Source: Closterium sp. NIES-65 | Taxonomy: Eukaryota > Streptophyta > Zygnematophyceae > Desmidiales > Closteriaceae | Direction of reading: 5' to 3' | Assembly: GCA_948144175.1 (NCBI GenBank) | Contig: CANXME010001453.1 | Span: 372,001 to 436,000 of the forward strand | DNA length: 64,000 nucleotides | In this document: positions 43,618 to 55,182 of the stretch, piece after piece | How the letters are laid out: each line of letters starts with the position of its first letter | Numbering within the stretch: the stretch's first letter is position 1 | Notes under the pieces: model-generated | Databases searched by the model: none | What the model was told of the DNA's origin: nothing | Seen by the model: only the letters and a program-made list of their open reading frames with translations | Translations under genes and position numbers: made by a program

Positions 43618-45149
43618 GTCATCTTCGGGGTGGGAGACAAGGTCTGAAAGTAGTCAACTCCCTGTCGCTGACTGAAGCCTCGAGCCACGTAACGCGCCTT
43701 GATGACAGGCGGAGAATCCTGCGGCCGCTTCACCCTGAAAATCCACATGCCACTGACGATGTTTGCCCAAGGTGGGGGAACCTCATCGACGTAGGTGCCT
43801 GTGGACTTCCAGGAAGCCATCTCTGCGTCCATGGCTGACTGCGACTGCGAGGAGTAGGGACCCTCGATCGCCTCAGCGTACGATCGAGGAGTCGGGATGT
43901 CTGGTGCATCCGAGTCTCCCTGAGGGGCAATCATCATGGACACGAGATGAGGCAAAGTAGCAGCAAAGCACTGGAACTCCTCCTGCCTGTCCTCAAGGAC
44001 GTCCGTGCTAAGAGCACACTCACCCCCGACGGACGGAGGACAGACAGACTTAGACTCAGCAACAAGATTAGCGGCGTAGTCTAGACGACAGCGAGCAGCA
44101 AAGTCGACAAGCTTAGCAACTAAGGCAGACGCAGTAGTGGACTCAAAGGAAGGGTCAGTGACAACAGTAGCTAGGAGACGCATGACAGTAGGACTGGCAG
44201 CACGAAGACAGTAAGACTCCGGGTCAGCAAGAGAAGGAAGAGAGGACTCTGTAGGAGACGGCAACGGGACACGCAGAGGAGCAGTGGAAGGACACAGTGC
44301 CATCTGGTGTGTGCCCGGGACCGCAGGAGGACGCGGACGCGGAACACGACGACTAGAGCGAGCAGCACGAACAGGCGACGCAGGACGAGATGTAGGCTCA
44401 CGACGCTCAGCAAGACCTCCAGTAGGACCAGTGTAGGAGGCGGGCTGGAACAGTGACTCAGACTGGACAGGCGGCGGACACTCTAAGGAAGGAGCAGGAC
44501 CAGGAGAAGGCGGGAGACAAAGAACCTGCTCAAGGAGCGGAACGAAGTACGGCCGCGGCCGCGCAGCGCCTCCAGAGCCAGCAGGGACAGCACCAGCACC
44601 TTCAGCGGCAGCACTGCCAACCCTAGCACCCTCAAAAGCACCAGCACCAGCACCACCTCCAGCGCCAACACCCCCAGCAGCTCCAGCTCCAACCGGACCA
44701 CCGGTAGACCCAACAGCCACAGCTCCAGCAACTCCAGTAGCACCCGCTCCAGAAGCACCGCCAGCGGCTCCAGCACCAGGAGCACCCCCAGGCCCAGCAG
44801 CTCCAGTTACTCGAGTACGAGCACCTCCGGGACCTGTGGCACCAACACCCTCAGTAGCAGCAAAACCTCCAGCTCTTGCAGTACCTCCAGCTCCAGCAGC
44901 ACAGCTCCAGCTTCAAGCAAACCACTCGCGTAGCTTCTGTGGAGAGGGTAGCTCCCGCCGGGACGAAGCACCCGAGGGACCTCCAGACCCAGTACCGCCA
45001 GACTCCACACGAGCAGGCCCAGCACCCTCAGGCTCCGCACCCCTAGGCTGAGCACCCCCAGACGCAGCGCCCCCGGGCTCAGCACCCCCAGGCTCAGCAC
45101 CCCCAGTCGCAACACCCCCAGGCTCAGGACCCCCAGGCTCAGCACCCTA
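43618..45149 (-). pseudogene. H linker and RT N-terminal part
   Basis: From right to left: pentapeptide remnants, a linker of Gly/Ala repeats, RPYFVPLLEQVLC, TGGLAERREPTSRP, VVTDPSFESTTASALVAKLVDF, VGGECALSTDVLEDRQEEF, then RT GMWIFRVKRP and ARGFSQRQGVDYFQT, ending at PKMTTL where I is inserted. This part is mostly open but has several frame changes in the linker. Confidence 0.8.
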
Positions 45150-46750
45150 AGGCCCAGAACCCCTAGCAGCACCAGAGTCAACAGCTACCTCGACAGGCTC
45201 GACTGCGTCTACTTGGGACACACCTAAGGGGGCAGGACCCTGAGGGGGAAGGGGGTCTACCAGATGGGGACCTGGCGCGAGGAAGAGCGGCGGCGGGGGG
45301 AGGGGCGCAGTGCGGTAGGGGAAGAGATGGTAGTAAGGAAGCGACTCTTCAAACGTGACGTCCTGAGAGGACAAAACACGGCGCGAGGTGGGGTGGTAAA
45401 ACTGCCAACCTGGCGCGTCACGGGGGAAGCTAAGGAAGACGCAGGGAACAGCACGGGGGACAGCTTGCCCGCAGACAAGTTTCAGACAAAAGCCCGAAAT
45501 CCCCAGACACGGAACGCAGACGCATCGCCAACCTTCCCTGTCCACCGCAGAGTAGGGGAGGTCTCCGGCAAGAAGACCTGGGGCTGAAGGTTGATCTGAT
45601 GCGCCGCGTACTGAACCACGAACGGCCACAGAAAATGGGGAGCAGCCGCATGAATCATGGACGTACGAGCGACGTCCATGACCATGCCAATGCGGCGCTC
45701 AGCAATCCCATTTTGCTGTGGAGAAGGTCAGAGGAAAACTCTCCGCCTCTATCAGAGTGCAGACGCAGAACAGGAGGCGAGGTGCGCGGATCCAGTCGAT
45801 CAACACCTCGGTGACGTCACCCTTGCTGCGCAAGGGGAAGACCGTGGTGTAACGCGAGTTGTCGTCAACCACCAATAGGAAGTAACGCTCGTGGCCCTGG
45901 CCACGGACGCGGGCGGGGCCGCACACGTCCATGTGAAGAGTCTGCAGCGGAGCCTCAGTCGGAGGAAACTCGGAGGTGTGAGGAGCGGCGCGCTGCCGCC
46001 CCTCGACGCAGGGAACGCAGGTAGGGGCAGGCCCTGGAGGGAGGGAGGGAGGGACCAGGGGAGACCAGCGACAAGGTAACGGGAGGCCATGCCTCGGAGA
46101 CGAGGCAGGGAGGGGTGACCAAGGCGGTGGTGCCAGAGGAGGGTCCGGTGGGACAGGAGACGGCACGAGCAGGGAGCAGACTCAGGACCAGACCTGGACG
46201 CTGCAGCAAACACCTGACCCGACGCAGCTACCTGACCAGACTCAGCAGCCGGAGGAGACTCAGTACTCAGTGTGTATAGGCTTTACTCTGGCTGACGGGT
46301 AAACGTGGCCAAGTGTCGGCCCGTCCGAGCACACGTACAGTGGGTCACCCGCTGACTCGCAGGAGTGAACTGGTCAACCCCCCCATCCTGTAGATCAGCA
46401 CCACTCACCAAGTTCGTAGAGAACGAGGGGAGGTAGAGACCTGACAGGGTGCCAGAAGGGGCCACTGGACACGGTAAGACAGTGGAGAAGTGGGCAAGGA
46501 CAGGACCCCCAGAGGGGTCTGCCAGGGAGACCGCAACTGGCCGACTAAGCGGCGTGAGTGTGGTGCGGTCTCGAAAGAAGGAGCGGGAAGCACCCGAGTC
46601 AAGGGTGAAGGTGTGCAAGGCCTGAGCCGACGTGGTACATGAGAGAGCAGACTCACCAGCACCTGGGGCAGCAGACTCAATACCACCTAGAGCAGCAGCC
46701 TCACCAGCACCAAGAGCAGCAGCCTCAATGCCCGGGTCAGGTGACACACA
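45150..46750 (-). pseudogene. H protease and integrase, broken
   Basis: Protease LDSGASRSFF is intact in a short frame that ends at a stop at 46283. Integrase shows HRTLLWHHRLGHPS, HMDVCGPARVRG and HSDRGGEF, but a deletion of about 60 bp at 45721-45735 removes the segment between the second Asp and the Glu-bearing QQNGIAERR, destroying the DD35E spacing. Several further frameshifts follow. Confidence 0.8.
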
Positions 46751-48085
46751 CAGTTAACAGTCACCCTCATCACTAGTAGACACAACATACATGGCAGCAA
46801 GAATAGCATCATAATCCAGATCAAAGATAGCAACCCCCGACCTAAGCAGCTCGCCCTAGCGGGGGATCTCAGTGGCGTCAGGGAACTGGAGACGCCAAGC
46901 GTCCGTCAGGCGGCCGAAGCAGCGCTGGGTCGTGTGCGGGCCACCGCACGGCTCACCAGTGCGGTTGCCGGTACGCAGTACGTAGGCACAAGGACCAGCA
47001 CCCCCACCCCGCTGACGCGTAGCGTACCACTCACGAAGCTGCTGGGGGGGCGGGGTCTCACGAGTGCGCTACTTCTGTTGGCGCTGACCAACACCGAAGC
47101 TGCCCCGCTGCGCAGAGCCACCCCGACCAGCTCCACCTCCGCCGCCGCCACCTCCGCCACCGCCGCCACCTCCGCCACCGCCGCCACCGCCTCCTCCTCC
47201 GCTCCCACCGCCACCGCCGCCTCCGCCTCCGCCTCCACCACCGCCATCGAAGCCCCCACCCCTGCCACCACTCCCACCGTCACCCCCACTCCCTCCACCG
47301 CCTCCACCGCCACCTCCACCGCCCCCGACAGCCCCTTCAGCGCCCTTGCCTCCCTTGCCCTTGCCGGTGCGGCGTCTCCCGCTAGGGGCAGACGCAGCGC
47401 CGACCGACTCGGTGCCAATGAAGTCGACGGCAGCAGCAGAGGCAACAGAGGGCAAAAGTGGGGAGGGGGAGCACCCCTCAAAGAAGGGGGTACGAGGGTC
47501 ACCATGAGAGGCTCCTACAGCGACTATACGCTTCTCAGCTGCTAGGAGGCGCTCCTCGAGGAGGTCAACAGTGATTGTGGTGGGGCAAACAGAGAGGAGG
47601 TGGTCCCTGACCGAGCGAAGGGAGTCAGGGAGCCGGGTGACTATGTAGTAGAGGGTGATGTACATGGGGGGGGGGGGGGGTTCTTGGTGCAGAACTCAGC
47701 AGGAAGCGCAGCACGGTAGCGGGTGTCACTAGTGCGAAGGTGCGTAATGAGGTCAGCGACTGTGGGAAAGGCGGCGAGGTCAGGGAACAGGTACGGCAGC
47801 ATGAGGCGACTAAGGGCAGCAGTGGCAGGGGAAGAGTAGCGTGCAACTACAGCATCGTACAAGGTCTTAGCACTCTTGTACTAACTAGAGTGCGCGCGCT
47901 CAGTGGACGGCAAGTGACTACGCACAGCAAGACGGGCAGCAGCATCGCGTGTGGCCCACTGGGAGCGAACAGTGCTGTCAGCATTGGCAGTAGGGCAGGA
48001 GAGGCGCCAGACGTGAGATCGAACAGACATCAAAGTCAACATCCCAACCCTCAGCATCAAAGGTGAGAACGCTAGGGGTAGCCAT
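46751..48085 (-). pseudogene. H Gag, broken
   Basis: The start MATPSVLTFDAEG is at 48085. The WVDDLQLFLQC stretch is deleted (about 48010-48040), a stop sits at about 47880, and a 15-G tract (47666-47680) shifts the frame after the KNPPP run. The rest matches the A and I Gag, including the Gly-rich tail and the region of the zinc motif. Confidence 0.75.
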
Positions 48086-48850
48086 GACAGCAGCAGCAGT
48101 AGGCTAGTAGCAGTAGCAGCAGGCGCGGCTCGGCGGTGCTCTTACCAGGGCGGGTGGGTAGAGGCCCGCAAGTGGTGGGGCAGGGCCGAGGCGCGTTGGC
48201 AGGAACAAGGCCGCGACTGCGGCAGCGGCTCCTGCTGTTGGCGGCGGCGGCGGTTGCGGCCCCGGGAGCGGCAGCTGCGGCGGTCACGGCAGCGGTGGCA
48301 GCAGCGGCTGCGGCCACGGCAGTGGCGGCGGCGGCTGTCACGGCAGCGGCGGCGGCGGCTGCTGCTGACGGCGGCGGCGGCTGCTGCTGTCGGCGGCGGC
48401 TGCTGCTGTCGGCGGCGGCTGCTGCTGTCGGCGGCGGCTGCTGCTGTCGGCGGCGGCGGCTGCTGCTGTCGGCGGCTACTGCTGTTCGCGGAGGAGCCGA
48501 GAAGGGGCCGCTAAGGGCGGCGAAGTGGCCACGAAGGGCCGTGAAGGGGCCGCGAATGGCGGCGACGGGGCCGAGACGGGACCGTGAGGGGCCTCGAAGG
48601 GCGGCGACGGGGCCGAGAAGGGCGGCGACGGGGCCGCGAAGGGCGGCAACGGGGCTGTGAAGGGGCCGAGAGGGGCCGTGAGAGGGGCCGCTACGGGACC
48701 GTAAGAGAGCGCGACGGGCCGCTTAGGGCAGGGGACGCGACGGGAGGGCAGGCACACGGGGCGCGACTCGGGCAGGGACGAAGCGCGCTCCGGGCAGGAA
48801 ACAAAATTCGATTTCCGGTGGGCCCTAGGAAACGTTCCCACTAGGGAACC
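48086..48850 (-). other. H leader, GC-rich repeats
   Basis: About 765 bp of repeats such as GGCGGCGGCTGCTGCTGTC and GGGCGGCGACGGGGCCG. No gene is recognised. Confidence 0.65.
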
Positions 48851-48862
48851 TGCTCTATACCA

Positions 48863-48986
48863 TGTGAAAGAACGAGGAATGATTGACTAAGGAATGAATG
48901 TGATACAAATATGAACCCTAGAATTGTGTACCCCTTAGTATCTAACCCGCTACAGCCTACACAGGCTATATCATATAAGTCTAACA
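48863..48986 (-). repeat. H 5' LTR
   Basis: 124 bp, preceded on the plus strand by the PBS complement (TGCTCTATACCA) and followed by the TSD GGCAT. Confidence 0.9.
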
Positions 48987-48991
48987 GGCAT

Positions 48992-49591
48992 GTCCCGGTG
49001 GTGCCATCGAGTAAGGTGGCGTCTGAAAAGGAGAATGAGAGCTGCGGGTGCAAAGGGGAGTGTGTTGCAGAGGCTGCTGCGGAAGTGAAGGAGCTGAAAG
49101 CTACCGTGGATAAGCTAATGAAGGAGCTGCATAAAGTCAATGCTCGACTTGCAGCAGCTGAAAAAGGAAGTGCAGCAGCGGCTGATGATAAGAATGGTGT
49201 AGAATCCAAGGGGAGTAAGTGCATTGTTGCTGTTGCGGATAAGGAGAAGGGAGTGTACAAGGGTGACACTCATGAGCAACAGAAGCTTTGTGTCGTGGTG
49301 CAGCCGAGGGTTGAAGCTGCTAAGGAGAAGACAATGATGCAGAACTCGGCAAGCTTTGTAGCTGATGGGTTAATGGTGAAAGAAGAACCCATGGTGAAGC
49401 TGAGTTTGGGGGAAGCTGGACTTATGGGGGAGCATAAGAGTGCCTTCCCAAAAACTAGAGTTGGGATCGGCAACAAGGTAGAGACGGTCCAAGGGGAGCA
49501 GATTGACAAGGATGATATGGTCCCTATGTCAATGGTGGAAGCTGTGGAGAAAATTATCGAATCCACTGACGGTGGTTGTGGGTTCGAATAG
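48992..49591 (+). pseudogene. C C-terminal segment, predicted coiled coil, unknown function
   Basis: About 200 codons are open in the same phase as C's protease piece once H is removed, ending at TAG 49589-49591. The first part has three Cys (CGCKGEC) and then a heptad-like stretch EVKELKATVDKLMKELHKV followed by ARLAAAEKG, suggesting a coiled coil. The rest is Lys/Glu/Val-rich with no match I recognise. It sits where a copia element should have integrase, RT and RNase H. It may be a captured or diverged sequence, or the remainder after a large deletion. It is classed as a pseudogene because C's frame is broken elsewhere. Confidence 0.6.
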
Positions 49592-49597
49592 TCGGCA

Positions 49598-49612
49598 GGT
49601 TGAGGGGGGGTT
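49598..49612 (+). other. Polypurine tract of C
   Basis: GGTTGAGGGGGGG lies just before the LTR start TGTTGAG. It shows that the following LTR is a 3' LTR and not a solo one. Confidence 0.8.
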
Positions 49613-51629
49613 TGTTGAGTGCAAAATGTGGTTTGCACGTCAACCTACGGCCAATTCGCTAACGACAAAGGAAAATGAGAGTTTTTGTTTGAAGGTAATT
49701 TGCGGAGTGTGAGGAGCACATTTGTGTGCTTTACATTTGTGCATTTACGGTTTGTGAATCGCCTTAGCGGTTCATAAGTTACATGCATTTTTATGTGGGT
49801 GCATTTCATGAATATTCATGAATGTTCATGAGGTTCCGTGAGAGCGCATGAGTTCTCGTGAGTTTCGGTAAGTTCGCGGATCTTCGCGATTGCTCATGAG
49901 TCTGCGTGTGCGATCATGATTTCTCATGCGTTTTTGTGAGTTTTCATTAGAGTTCATGAGGGTTCATATTTTTGGTGCATTGTAGAGAAAGGCGAGTGTT
50001 TCGCCGCGTTGACTGAGTCGCGCTGGTCAAGATCAACCGCGCGCGAAGGTCAGGACCCGCGCGTGGGGTCCTGACACTTGCGTGTGGCCGGGCTCGCGCG
50101 TGTGCTTCGGAACTGTTGCGAGCGTGGCAGGGCCCACGATCGCAACAAGACACGGCACATTACTGCCCTGTCTCGCGCCAGAACAGCGCACGATCGCGTA
50201 CGCGATCGTCCTATCATGCATGACCGAGAAATACAGATGTTCTGGCTTAGAGGCCCTTCCTAAAAGAGTCCCATTTCCTCAACGAGTAGATATTTCACAT
50301 AAGTCCTAGGTGTATCCCCTCCTCTACAGTCCCAATTTTGGCGGGAAATCTTGCATCTTGACTGAATCATTGGGCGAATCAGTTATGCAGCCAATCAGAG
50401 GACGCAAATTGAACCTGTCAGAACAATAAGAGAAAATAAAACGAAAGGAATTTTTGATTCAATATTTAGTTCTAGCAGTTGTGTTTGTCTGGTTATCTTG
50501 ACCTCTCTTGCGTCTACATCCTGTCGCGCGGCTCCCCGCGAGCTCCGACGATGCCATCTCACTAATCTCGCTTACAATGTAAAATAGAAAATGGTGTCTT
50601 CATTCCGGCCTTAAACCTAATTTATTTTGTATTTTCTGCCCGTTTGTCCTGCGACACTGATCAACACGGCGGGCCGTGCGACGAGAAGTTGAGGATAGCG
50701 TAGTCCGAATGTACGTATGTGACAGAACAACACGAATAGTAGCAAAAACAAATCGCTCTTCATGCAAATTTCGTTTTATGGGACTACGAGTTCCCTTTTG
50801 CCCGGGATTTGTGAGTTTTCCACAAAGGCCCGCAGCGCGTGTGTTTTTCACTGGGACTCTAATCGGGAACATCTCGGTCATGCTGGCTGGCACGTGGGGA
50901 GCTCGGGATTTACAGTTGAAAAACTGTATCCCGTGTTGACTTGGCAAACATGAGGTTTCGCAAGAAAGTCACGCTACTTTGCGAGTCACGCTACTTTGCG
51001 TGATCATTTCGACAAAGGTACGAAACGGTAAATGCTGTTTTGCAACGGTAAATTCCGTTTTGCAACGGGAAAACGGTTTTCCCACACGAGGCTTCATGAG
51101 TGTTAACGGGAATTCATGAGTGCTCGCGAGGGGAGTCAGCAGGGGCATTTGGATGAAGTGCCATTTGAAATCAATTATTCTAATGAAGCGGATCAAGCCA
51201 AATGCAGCTGAAGTTTGACAACCGTTTTACCAAGACAACATGGCGAAGTCTTATATTACAGTTTTATAATTGTTAAATGCTTGCCTTGTGTTTGCTTAAG
51301 TTCATGCTTAGTGCCTTCTATAAATGCGTGCTTGTGTTTCTTTGAAATCAACTTTTTGGAGTGAACATTTTCTCTATCGACGTATTGACGCGAGGAGAAA
51401 TTTCTGCATACGAGCCAATCAGTCGTTATTGCTTCCGCAATTGTGCTTGGGAGTGCTCCAGTGCACACGATTGTTTTCACGTTTGAAAAGTCCTTCAACA
51501 AACACGTGCCCTTGGATAGGGGCTGGTTCCACCAGGCACCCAAGGACCCTTGGAGGTGACCCTGTGAGGACTATCTAGCGTTGATTAAAGGTGTGCTTAG
51601 AGCTTCTAGGTCCCAAATAGCAGTCAACA
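49613..51629 (+). repeat. C 3' LTR, with insertion P
   Basis: 2017 bp, TGTTGAGTGC...GTCAACA. It matches S except for about 638 extra bp (50233-50870) and scattered substitutions. It is followed by CGAAC and the duplicated flank. Confidence 0.88.
50233..50870. mobile_element. P: small insertion in C's 3' LTR with TIR-like ends
   Basis: It is absent from S. The ends are imperfect inverted repeats: AGATGTTC at 50235-50242 and its complement at 50867-50874, extending to 18 matches in 22 (50235-50256 against 50853-50874). It interrupts the GACCGAG/CTCGGTC hairpin that is whole in S. There is no clear TSD and no coding capacity. A MITE-like element is the simplest reading. Confidence 0.5.
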
Positions 51630-51989
51630 CGAACCCCCATTACGTCACTATTGCGACCTAAAATAGGTACGTCAAAGGTTCTGCACATTAGCAAGACTTG
51701 AGATGACAAATACCAATCCTAGAAAACGGATAAACATCAATAGCCTCCGGACAAACACTAACAGTAGCAATCACACAGAGCGGCAACCACCTGCCATGCG
51801 GAATGGCCAGGAATTACGCAACCTACAAGAAGAACACACAATTAGCAAAATTCCTGCCTCTCACCACATGTTAAGAAGCCCTTGAAGACTCTTGTCATAC
51901 GATTCCTGCGTAGTACACAGAGACAGAACACAAGATACAGACAACACAAACAAAGCGAGGGCGCATTGGGTTGGACAGAAAATCAGGAT
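51630..51989. other. Flank of C, duplicated at 17852-18146
   Basis: It starts with the TSD CGAAC; the first 290 bp match the flank of S, the remainder is unique up to the TSD of G. No gene is recognised. Confidence 0.7.
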
Positions 51990-52029
51990 AACACTGTCAG
52001 AACATTATAGCTTCTGCTTTTGTGCTGAG

Positions 52030-52689
52030 CCTGAGGGTGCTACTACTGGGGGTGCTGAGCCTAGGGGTGCTGAGCCTGGGGGTGCTGCGACTGGGGGTGC
52101 TGAGCCTGGGGGTGCTGAGCCTGGGGGTGCTGCGACTAGGGGTGCTGAGCCTAGGGGTGCTACGCCTCGGGGTGCTGTGCCTGGGGGTGCTGAGCCTGAG
52201 GGTGCTAAGCTTGGAGGTGCTACGCCTGGAGGTCCTCCGGGGGCTTCGTCTCGCCGGGAGCCATTCTCTCCACCGGAGCTGCGCGAGTGGTTTGCCCGGC
52301 GCTGGAGGCGTGCTGCTGGAGCTGGAGGTTCTTCGGCTGCTGAGGGTGCTAGTGCCGCGGGTCCCGGAGGTGCTCGTACTGGGAGTACTGGAGCTGCTGG
52401 GCCTGCGGGTTTGACTGGAGCTAGTGCTGGTGCGGGCGTTGGTACTGAGCCTACTGCTCGCGGTCCTGCTGGGGGTACTACTAGTGCTGCTGGAGGTTCT
52501 AGAGCTACTGGAGGTGCTGCTGGAGCGGGTGCTCCTGCAAGGGGTAATGGTGCTGTCCCTGCTGTGTCTGGTGTCGCCGCACAGCCTCGAACGTACTTCG
52601 TTCCACTCCTGCAGCAGGTTCTTGGTCTTCCACCTTCTACAGGTCCTCCTTCTTTAGAGTGTCCACAGCCTGTCCAGTCACAGTTATAG
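52030..52689 (+). pseudogene. G linker fragment
   Basis: It has about 13 pentapeptide units, REPFSPPELREWFARRWRRAAG, Gly/Ala repeats and TYFVPLLQQVLG, ending at a stop at 52687-52689. There is no start codon of its own; the open frame merely reads in from the LTR fragment. Confidence 0.8.
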
Positions 52690-54843
52690 TTACAGCCTGC
52701 CTCCCCTCTACCTGCTCCCTCTCCCTAAACTGGTCCTACCGGAGGTCTTGCTGAGCGTCGTGAGCCTGCGTCTCGCCCTGCGTCGCCTGTCCGTGCTGCT
52801 CGCACTAGTGGTCGTGGTTCGCGCCAGCGTCCTCCTCCTGTCCTTGGCACGCACAGGATGTCTCTGCGTCCGTCCATTGCTCCTCTGCGTGCCCCTTTGC
52901 CTTCTCCTCCTGAGTCCTCTTTTTTTGCTCTTGCCGACCCGGCGTCGGACTCTCTTCGTGCTGCCACTCCTACTGTCACACGTCTCTTTGCTACTGTCGT
53001 CACTGACCCTTCTTTCGAGTCCACTGCTGCGTTTGCCCTATTTACTGAGCTCGTCGACTTTGCTGCTCGCTGTCGCCTAGACTACGCTGCTAGTCTTGTC
53101 GCTGAGTCTGAGTCTGTCTGTCCTCCGTCCGTCGGGGGTGAGTGTGCCCTTGGCTCGGACGCCCTTGAGGACAGGCACGAGAAGTTCCAGTGCCTGGCCG
53201 CTGCTTCACCTCATCTCGTGTCCGTACTGCTTACCCCTGAGGGAGACCCGGATGCACTTGACATCTCGACTCCGCGCTCTTACGCGGAGGCGATAGAGGG
53301 TCCCTATTCCTCTCACTGGCAGGTAGCTATGGATGCAGGGATGGCTTTGTGGAAGTCCACAAGCACCTACGTTGACGCTGTCCCCCCTCTTGGGGCGAAC
53401 ATCGTCAGTGGCATGAGGATTTTCAGGGTGAAGCGGCCGCCGGGTTCTCCGCCAGTCTTCAAGGCGCGTTACGTGGCTCGTGGATTCAGTCAACGGCAGG
53501 GAGTTGACTACTTTCAGACCTTCTCTCCCACCCCGAAGATGACCACTCTTCGGGTACTGCTGCACGTAGCTGCTCACCGTGACTACGAGCTACACTCTCT
53601 TGACTTCAGCACTGCTTTCTTGCAGGGCAGCCTGCACGAGGTGATGTGGCTGCGCCGCCCACCTGGCTTCATTGGGACTTTTCCTCCTGGCACCCAGTGG
53701 AGCCTCCGGCGGCCAGTCTACGGTCTCCGCCAGGCACCGCGTCAGTGGCACAACACACTGAGGACTACGCTTGCGGCTCTTGGGTTTGCTCCTTCTACAG
53801 CCGACCCGTCGCTGTTTCTGCGCACCAACACTTCTTTGTCGCCGTTCTACATCCTCGTGTACGTCGACGACTTGGTCTTTGCCACAGCTGACACTGCTGG
53901 ACTCGCCCACGTGAAGTCCAAGCTGCAGAAGAGACACACGTGCATAGACCTGGGTGAACTGCGCAGCTACCTTGGCTTGCAGATCACCCGGGACAGAGCA
54001 CGCCGCACCATTACCCTGACTCAGTCACACATGGTGCAGCAGGTCCTTCAGCGCTTCAGCTTCACGTACTCCTCGCCTCAGGCCACTCCTCTGCTTACTC
54101 GCCACTCACTCCCAGCTCTGCCTTCGGATGAATCCGTAGAGTCAAGTGGCCCGTATCCAGAGCTTGTTGGCTGCCTCATGTACCTGATGACCTGCACACG
54201 ACCTGACCTTGCATACCCTCTTAGCATTCTCGCACGCTATGTTGCTCCTGGGAGACAACGACCACAGCACATGGCTGCAGCGAAGAGGGTGTTGCGCTAC
54301 TTGTGGAGTACGTCGGGCATGGGATTAGTGCTTGGAGGGCGCAGTCCAGTGGTCCTCATTGGGCACGCAGACGCTTTCTCGGCTGACGACCAGGCTATAC
54401 AACGGTTGTCATAGGGTTAGACCTTCAGCCTTGGTTCCGGCTCTGTCTCGTGGCGGGCTACTCGCTCGTCTCCTATTCTCGGCTCCAGTTGTGAGGCCGA
54501 GATCTATGTTGGGGCCATGGCTGCACAGGAGCTTCGCTGGCTCACCTACCTGCTGACTGACCTCGGAGAGCCGCCTCGTTCTCCTCCAATTCTGTACGTA
54601 GACAACAAGGCCATGCTGGCCTTGTGTCGAGAGCAGCGAGTGGAGCACAGAACAAAGCACATTGCTCTTCGCTACTTCCTTGCTCGTGAGCTATAGCAGC
54701 GTGGACAGTTGCGGCCTGCGTACGTGGCCTCTGAGGCCAACACTGCTGATGTTTTCACCAAGGCACTTCCGCCTTGTGATCATCAGCGCTTCTGCACTCA
54801 GCTGGGTCTTGTCCCTGTCTTGCCTCACTTGCTCACCTCTTGA
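52690..54843 (+). pseudogene. G reverse transcriptase and RNase H
   Basis: An open stretch of 518 codons (first Met at 52858) covers RT with ARGFSQRQGVDYFQTFSPTP, LDFSTAFLQGSLHEVM and YVDDLVFATAD. RNase H has HADAFSADDQAI and then two stops at 54412-54414 and 54418-54420, and a third at 54692-54694. At least two look like CAG-to-TAG changes. The last codons and the normal stop at 54841-54843 are kept. RT might be made as a truncated protein, but the element lacks the upstream genes. Confidence 0.85.
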
Positions 54844-55055
54844 CCTTGCTTGTACTGTTACATATATATATATACCTGCTCTTGCTTGTCTAGCTTTATA
54901 TATATATGTACTCCTGCATGTGAACTGGCCTAGTGGCCTTGAACTTGTGCTCGGAATGTGTGGTGACTTTGTGATCCACCCTGAGCTTGCTTTGCTTTCC
55001 TTTGCTTGACTGGTCTTGTGACCCCTTGTTCTCCCCCACTTTGCCTATGGGGGTG

Positions 55056-55182
55056 TGACAGAACATTATAGCTTCTGCTTTTGTGTAGGCTATAGTGGGG
55101 TATCCCATAGGGGGTACAACCCAATTAGGGTTAGTACTTGTACCAAGTTCATTCATATTTCATTCATTATCGTTTCTTCTCA
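55056..55182 (+). repeat. G 3' LTR
   Basis: 127 bp, TGACAGAAC...TTCTTCTCA, preceded by the PPT TATGGGGGTG and followed by AACAC. Confidence 0.9.

Larger units (their letters stand above)
34830..48991 (-). mobile_element. H: degraded copia element with TSD GGCAT, split by I
   Basis: LTRs at 34835-34959 (125 bp) and 48863-48986 (124 bp) differ at about seven sites. The TSD GGCAT is perfect (34830-34834 and 48987-48991). The PBS on the minus strand reads TGGTATAGAGCAGG (48849-48862), and a PPT follows the left LTR. The coding region carries deletions, frameshifts and stops in every domain and is interrupted in RT by I. Confidence 0.92.
18147..51629 (+). mobile_element. C: old non-autonomous copia-like element, split by nested insertions
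   Basis: Its own sequence survives as 18147-18164 plus 19499-20892 (5'-truncated LTR, PBS, gag), 34410-34834 (protease) and 48987-51629 (C-terminal segment, PPT, 3' LTR). The pieces are tied together by TSDs of the elements that split it: AATCC/AGTTC around A (two transitions, reading frame kept) and a perfect GGCAT around H. The rejoined internal part is about 2.2 kb and shows Gag and protease but no integrase, RT or RNase H. The 3' LTR is 2017 bp including insertion P. Confidence 0.75.
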
